64,000 nt of DNA from Salvia splendens. Lineage: Eukaryota > Streptophyta > Magnoliopsida > Lamiales > Lamiaceae. A program made the position numbers and the translations under genes. Where the stretch lies: positions 9,293,708 through 9,357,707 of the forward strand of contig NC_056052.1 in assembly GCF_004379255.2 (NCBI RefSeq). Direction: 5' to 3'. This document shows positions 58,990 through 64,000 of the stretch, in pieces (the stretch's first letter is position 1; each line of letters begins with the position of its first letter). Below the pieces are notes generated by a model. It saw nothing but the letters and a program-made list of their open reading frames with translations, was not told where the DNA came from and did no database searches.

Positions 58990-59357
58990 AACAACAATTC
59001 ACAATGTAGTCAATACAGATTTTCGATTCGCTTCTTCTTCCCATGCAACAGAAATCAGCAGTTTTCCTCTATAAATATGTTCTTCATCTCCTTCTACGGA
59101 GTTCTATCATATCTTCATCCATCTCCTCACATTTTACCTCTGATTTTCACAATGGTCGGTTTGATAAAGCTTGACATCAGTAGCATTTCTCGTAAACACA
59201 ATCACTCTACAATCAGACGCGTTTATAAAATTCGCCACCTTCTGCCTCGCCAGCTCATATTCATCCGTCGCCTTTGCACTACACAACAACACCAAAACAA
59301 ACCAACTGAAACAATCCACACACCTTCGCCGATAAAAATTTCCCCCCCAAAAACTCA

Positions 59358-59555
<198 letters not shown>

Positions 59556-59748
59556 TCAGGAAGTGGAAGTAGTACCTGGTGAAGGATGGGGAAGTCGGGG
59601 CGGGTGAGGTGCGCGAGGGATACGGGTCGGTTGAGAGAGGTGAGGGAGCGGCGTAGGAGGAAGCGACGGGAACGGTGCGGAGAGCGCGGTTATGGTTGGG
59701 GTGGATGGTGCGGAGGGAGGAGGGGAGTTTGATGACGACGGCCTCCAT

Positions 59749-61060
59749 ATATATCATCATCGCCGCCGCCGTCGAAAGTCCAAGTAGCGGTGGTAGCAGT
59801 TGGTCTATCAGTTAGCACCACAAAACGATATATACTGCGTGATTTATTGACTGGATTTATGCGTAATTTATTTTTGTGTGACATATTGAAAATGTAAATA
59901 AGCTATTTTATGGGATGAAATGAGTATAAATAAATTAAACAAATTTTATTCCTACCAATTTGGCTGAAGGGGACGTTTTGAAGGTAAATTCCAATTTGAT
60001 TAATTGATTTCTCCAAGCCTCGAGTTATTTCTCGATGGATAACGGTTAAATTAGTGTATATAATATCTGATTTAATTAGATAATTAATTAATATATTTTA
60101 ATTCTTTAATTAGTTAAATATTTATAATTAGTAAATTATTATTATTTGATTTGATTAAATTATTATTATTCAATTATTTCATTATTTAATTTAAATAATT
60201 TCACAATTTATCATATCAACTCAATCTAATTTTGTTATTTATCTTATTAATCAAATATCTTATTAAAATTATCTTTGATATAATCTTAGTAACTAAATAA
60301 TAATATAGTCTTGGATAATATTTACTTATCATATATTATATTTCATTATTACTTGTCCATCAAACTGAATAAATTTAAATCACTGGACTCGGGTGTTCAA
60401 CACTTGTCTATTTGTTAATTGGATTTTTTTTTTCATTTTTTCAGAATATTAGTATATTACTCGTACATTGTCTGTTGATTATATGAGGCATGGATTTAAC
60501 ATTTTTATGGAATAAAACTGTAATTTTCACCAAAGAATTTGAGTTAATTAGCGATAAATAGCTTTGCTGGGCCTATATGATATTATGGGTATTCACCTAG
60601 ATTATACATGACCCTTTTAGGGGCTTGTTCAATGAATTATTGGGCTAAATACCACTATACGACTACACCATTTTTACGTTTCATTTAGAAAACTAATTAA
60701 ATAAAGAAAAAACAAACGATTTAGATCCTCGATAAATCAATCACATTGAGGGTGGTAGTACTATATAAATATCTCTTACTCTCAAAATTTTGAGTTTTCT
60801 CCATATTCCCTACCGATCACGTAAATTATTAACTATCAGTCACATCACGAAGGAGTTGAATTGTACTGTTCGATGCATCCACATTTTTTTCTCTCACACG
60901 AAATTGTATATAGGTATACTTATCATTAAAATTTTATATTAATATCGTATATACCTTCTCGATCGAACTATACTTTATTGAAAAAAGTGACGGACATCAC
61001 ACATTCGGTTCCACATAAATTTAGACAAGTGGTGTTATAATATTAATGACATTTAAATGT
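59749..61060. other. NFS2 pseudogene upstream region and AT-rich spacer
   Basis: The first few hundred bases would be the promoter of the minus-strand cysteine desulfurase gene. The rest is strongly AT-rich with no recognised repeat or gene. Confidence 0.4.
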
Positions 61061-61087
61061 GTGGGTATATGGTCAATGAAGTACACA

Positions 61088-61400
61088 TAAAACTGCCAAT
61101 TTCCTCTCTCATCTCGTATTTCATTTCATCGGTACATACGCATACTAACATCAACATTCTCGGCCGGATGTTAAAAAATGAGACTCATACACGATAGACA
61201 CCCATTTTCCTTCCCACCCACGTCAAACTAAACCCTTCTTTCCCTTTCCTCTCCATTACAATACACGACCCAATTTCCTATCACGTCTCGTATTTCATTT
61301 CATCAGTATAAACACATACTAACATCGGCCGGATGATAAAAAAACATGACTCGAACACGATAAAGACCCTTTTCCCTTCCCACCCAAGTCAAAATAATTA
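61088..61400. repeat. Tandem duplication downstream of the zinc-finger gene
   Basis: About 140 bp starting 'aatttcctctctcatctcg' recurs 177-180 bp further right as 'aatttcctatcacgtctcg', roughly 80-85% identical. Both copies hold 'cggccggatg' and 'ccttcccaccca'. No coding potential. Confidence 0.75.
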
Positions 61401-61513
61401 CTACATCACAATCTTTTAAAGAGTAGACAAAATTGAACAACAACCTGTCTGCTTTAATAACAAGTAAAAAAAGCATTTCAATAGTAATAATATTATGACA
61501 AAAATGAATGAAT

Positions 61514-62237
61514 CTATACATATTTCAGCCTGAGATTAGGCCGAGCCGCGCCAATCCACCACGGCTTCAACTCAACGTTGCACTCTTCCTCGACCGGGGC
61601 AGGCAAGTTGAGGTCAAGAAAACGTCGAACTTGTGGAGCTTGTGTCTCTTCGACACGAAGATGGCCAGTGGGATTGATCTTGGGCTGATCAGTGATCAAA
61701 TGGGATCTTTTGTGACCACCCAATGCTTGGCCTGATGGGAAGATCTTGAAGCAAATTGGGCACTCATGATCTTTACTTTTCTTGCAATCTTGAAGATTGT
61801 GAGGTGGATTTGTTGTTGTCGGAGCACAACAACCTTTGAACTTTTTGTGGCTTGCTCTGTGACCACCTAATGCTTGGTATGACGAGAAGGCCTTGTTGCA
61901 AATCATGCACCTAAACTTGTTATCCTCGGATTGATCATTCCGGTTGCTCTTGATTCTGTTATTGTTGTTGGAGTCGGAATTGGTGCAATCCATGGAGAGG
62001 AGTATCAAGGTGAAGGCGACCTCCTCCTGCTCGGAGGAGGAGAGATCAAGGGAGGACTCGTCCGAGTACCTTTGAGATCGCTTCTTCGTCTTCTTCTTCT
62101 TCTTCGTGCATAATGATGGTTCGTCGTTGGAGGTGATCAAGTGAGACCTCATGTGGCCACCGAGGGACCGGCCCGCAGGGGAACATTTTGCGGCAGAATT
62201 TGCACTTGTGGTTTGATTTGTGATCAACTTCTTCCAT
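61514..62237 (-). CDS. C2H2 zinc-finger repressor, ZAT1/ZAT4/ZAT9-like, with frameshift in finger 1
   Basis: Plant stress- and development-related transcriptional repressor family acting in the nucleus. From the ATG at 62237: MEEVDHKSNHKCKFCRKMFP, CG, then one extra base shifts the frame; the other frame continues GRSLGGHMRSHLITSNDEP. Next come a basic KKKKKTKKRSQR segment, finger 2 FRCMICNKAFSSYQALGGHR, finger 3 HECPICFKIFPSGQALGGHK, and the EAR repression motif FLDLNLPAP near the C-terminus. Both later fingers carry the plant QALGGH signature. The gene is intronless, about 241 residues. The single extra C (TGCGGGCCGG near 62176) could be a real loss of finger 1 or a sequencing error; everything else is intact. 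Confidence 0.88.
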
Positions 62238-62880
62238 GTTCTAAATTGGCATGAAATTTGTGATGAGCAAGAAAAGATAAAGAAAGTAGTGAGCTAGTGA
62301 GCAACTAAGCAACCTCTCTCTCTTGATATATGGTTTAGTTGCTCTTACTAGAAGTAGAAGTAGCTATATGGTAGTTGAGAGTTGAAGAATATATCAAATC
62401 TGAAATGATGGCGATCAATGAGCCACTACACCACTACTACTTCTACCATTAAACAAGACAACTTTTTTTTAATGAGATTAATTGATACCTCTTTTCAACA
62501 CTATTATTGGTTTTCTCTCTCTTATACACTACTATGTATTGCCAACATGAAAACTGAAATAAAATTAGATCACTTGAATTATCACATCTTTTCAATATTA
62601 TCATTGGTTTTATCTCTCTTTGAGTAATTCTTGAAATTAATTTGTGTTATAATAAATTCATAATAGTAATATGAAAAAGGTATTCTTTTCTTTGTCTTGG
62701 GTTATAAAGAGAGGCTAATGAGAGATGGGAAATTCGAGTTTTTGTCTTTGGAAGTTATTCTGTTGGACTTTTTTTATGATGTAGTTTTGCACTATGTAGG
62801 TGGGCTTCAATTTTTAGTTGTCATTTGTCAACAAAGCTTGCCACTTCACTCATCTAATTTATTTGCCAAATCATTTTGGT
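62238..62880 (-). promoter_or_regulatory. Zinc-finger gene upstream region
   Basis: A CT-rich stretch (62312-62321) and a TATATGG/CATATATC box near 62322-62330 on the minus strand lie about 90 bp before the ATG and may mark the core promoter. The rest is AT-rich. Confidence 0.4.
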
Positions 62881-62884
62881 TTGG

Positions 62885-63082
62885 ATTTTAAGCATAGCTC
62901 CAACTCATTGAGAGTATCCCCGGAGGCAATGGTCCGAAGGGGGTCGGTGTGGAACGTGTATAGGGAAAGAGGGTTGGGCGCCACTCCAAGTTCCTTTCGA
63001 CGACCATGCCTGCTCTCTGGATATGAACTGCATAGTATTCGATAGAAATCCATGGGTTCCAGGAGGAGTGGCTCATGAGATT
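62885..63082. other. GC-rich unassigned segment, possible gene fragment
   Basis: About 200 bp of balanced-GC sequence in AT-rich surroundings, open in more than one frame on each strand. One plus-strand frame reads WSEGGRCGTCIGKEGWAPLQ, then VPFDDHACSLDMNCIVFDRN and PWVPGGVAHEIY. I cannot assign it. Confidence 0.35.
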
Positions 63083-64000
63083 TATATACTAGTTTCAGTT
63101 TTCTTTTAACACTGATGTGAGACAGTTATATGTTATTTTTCTAGTTTCAATTGCCAATAGTATTTTTATTTTTTATTTTTTTTCTCTTTTGAACGATTTT
63201 TAGTTGGCATTAATGTGTGTACGTGTGTAAGGGCAATGCTGTTACTATATTATATAATAATGAAAAATAAAGCAAAATGGGTGTTCATATCCAATTAATT
63301 CTCTTTTATGTAATTTTCGAACTACATTTATAGTTGGATTACCACGATTCGAGCTTGTTCCAATATAAGCGAACATGAGTCAGTTTCGATACTTTGATAT
63401 TGTAGAGTATAATAGCAATTTTACACCGACATTTGTATAATCGTTGGTTGATTGTTAATATTGATGGGACTAGTGTGGATCAATAGTAATTAGCTTTCAT
63501 TGAAACTTCTATTATTCTATGTATTATGGGGGTTGTATTATACAACATTTCTATTTTTCTAGTCAGAAATTTTAGAATTTGTACTGCTCAATTTTTAAGT
63601 CGCTTCTGACCCTCAAATGAAATGTGAATAATCCGTTCTTCCCTTTGAAAAAAAGGGTACTTCCTGTTTTTTCGATGCTTAAAACAATCTTATCTTCTTC
63701 GTATCGAAATTTTTACTTAGTAGGATCAATTTAAATTTTAGTATAAGAAGAAATAAAATTAAAAGTAAATAATGAATATTAGTTGGCAAATTGGCAATAG
63801 TGTGATTAGCTGAATGAATTGCTCCGCCGTTGCTGCATTAATTGCCGGTCTTTACGGCCGGCTATATTTAATTACTATTATCTCATTGCAAAAATCGCTT
63901 AATTATAATACTATACTTGATTAAATATATTTTTCTCCTTTATGATATCCTCATCTTTACCCAACATTTTATTCCAAGATTTAGCTGTATGTTATTGAAA
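63083..64000. other. AT-rich intergenic sequence, no feature seen
   Basis: No gene, RNA or repeat recognised to the window end. Confidence 0.4.

Overview
This is a nuclear window from a flowering plant: spliced genes, LTR retrotransposons primed by initiator tRNA-Met, hAT, Harbinger-like, Stowaway and Mutator-like DNA elements, and plant-specific families (SAUR, SPARK-type GPI-anchored protein, DLNLP zinc finger). Protein resemblances suggest an asterid, probably Lamiales; that is an impression and was not computed. Most of the 64 kb is transposon sequence. The host genes are few and most of them are broken.

Layout. 0-5 kb: last exon of an RNA polymerase III subunit RPC9 gene, followed by a decayed partial tandem copy whose 3' end was replaced by a gypsy-type LTR fragment, then a Harbinger-like deletion derivative. 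5.4-12.6 kb: a minus-strand Copia element whose LTRs carry 3 and 6 copies of a 38-bp repeat and whose gag region is filled with palindromic tandem repeats. 14.0-27.3 kb: a SAUR gene (minus strand) split after codon 11 by a Copia element (14447-27254, target duplication CTCTT). That element was invaded by a SINE (duplication GAGTATTAATTGAGGTT) and, in its upstream LTR, by a plus-strand Copia element (21233-26900, duplication GTACC). 27.9-34.8 kb: a gypsy-type solo LTR (duplication CATAT) containing a 4.45-kb hAT transposon with one in-frame stop. 36.1-39.4 kb: three long-terminal-inverted-repeat elements in a row, each bounded by (TA)n, the third carrying a captured fragment of an At4g28100-like GPI-anchored protein gene.

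42.7-43.1 kb: SEC61 gamma, the only host gene here that looks fully intact. 44.0-46 kb: a fragment of a molybdenum-cofactor-sulfurase-like PLP enzyme beside another gypsy LTR. 48.2-49.9 kb: an EXO70 exocyst pseudogene with several indels. 51.9-59.75 kb: the chloroplast cysteine desulfurase gene (NFS2/SUFS family, minus strand), with most exons recognisable but with frameshifting deletions and a missing exon. Its introns host a young Tnt1-like Copia deletion derivative (duplication AACAA) and a TIR element with an 810-bp hAT MITE inside it (duplication GATATATC). 61.5-62.2 kb: a C2H2 zinc-finger repressor with an EAR motif and a one-base frameshift in finger 1.

The window reads as a gene-poor, transposon-rich block in which duplicated host genes are decaying, as expected for fractionation after polyploidy. 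Some single-base frameshifts could instead be assembly errors. I found no rRNA, functional tRNA, CRISPR or bacterial-type system. The most unusual material is the TA-microsatellite element cluster with gene capture, the Copia family with variable repeats in its LTRs and gag, and the SAUR knock-out in which both nested insertions have exact target duplications.
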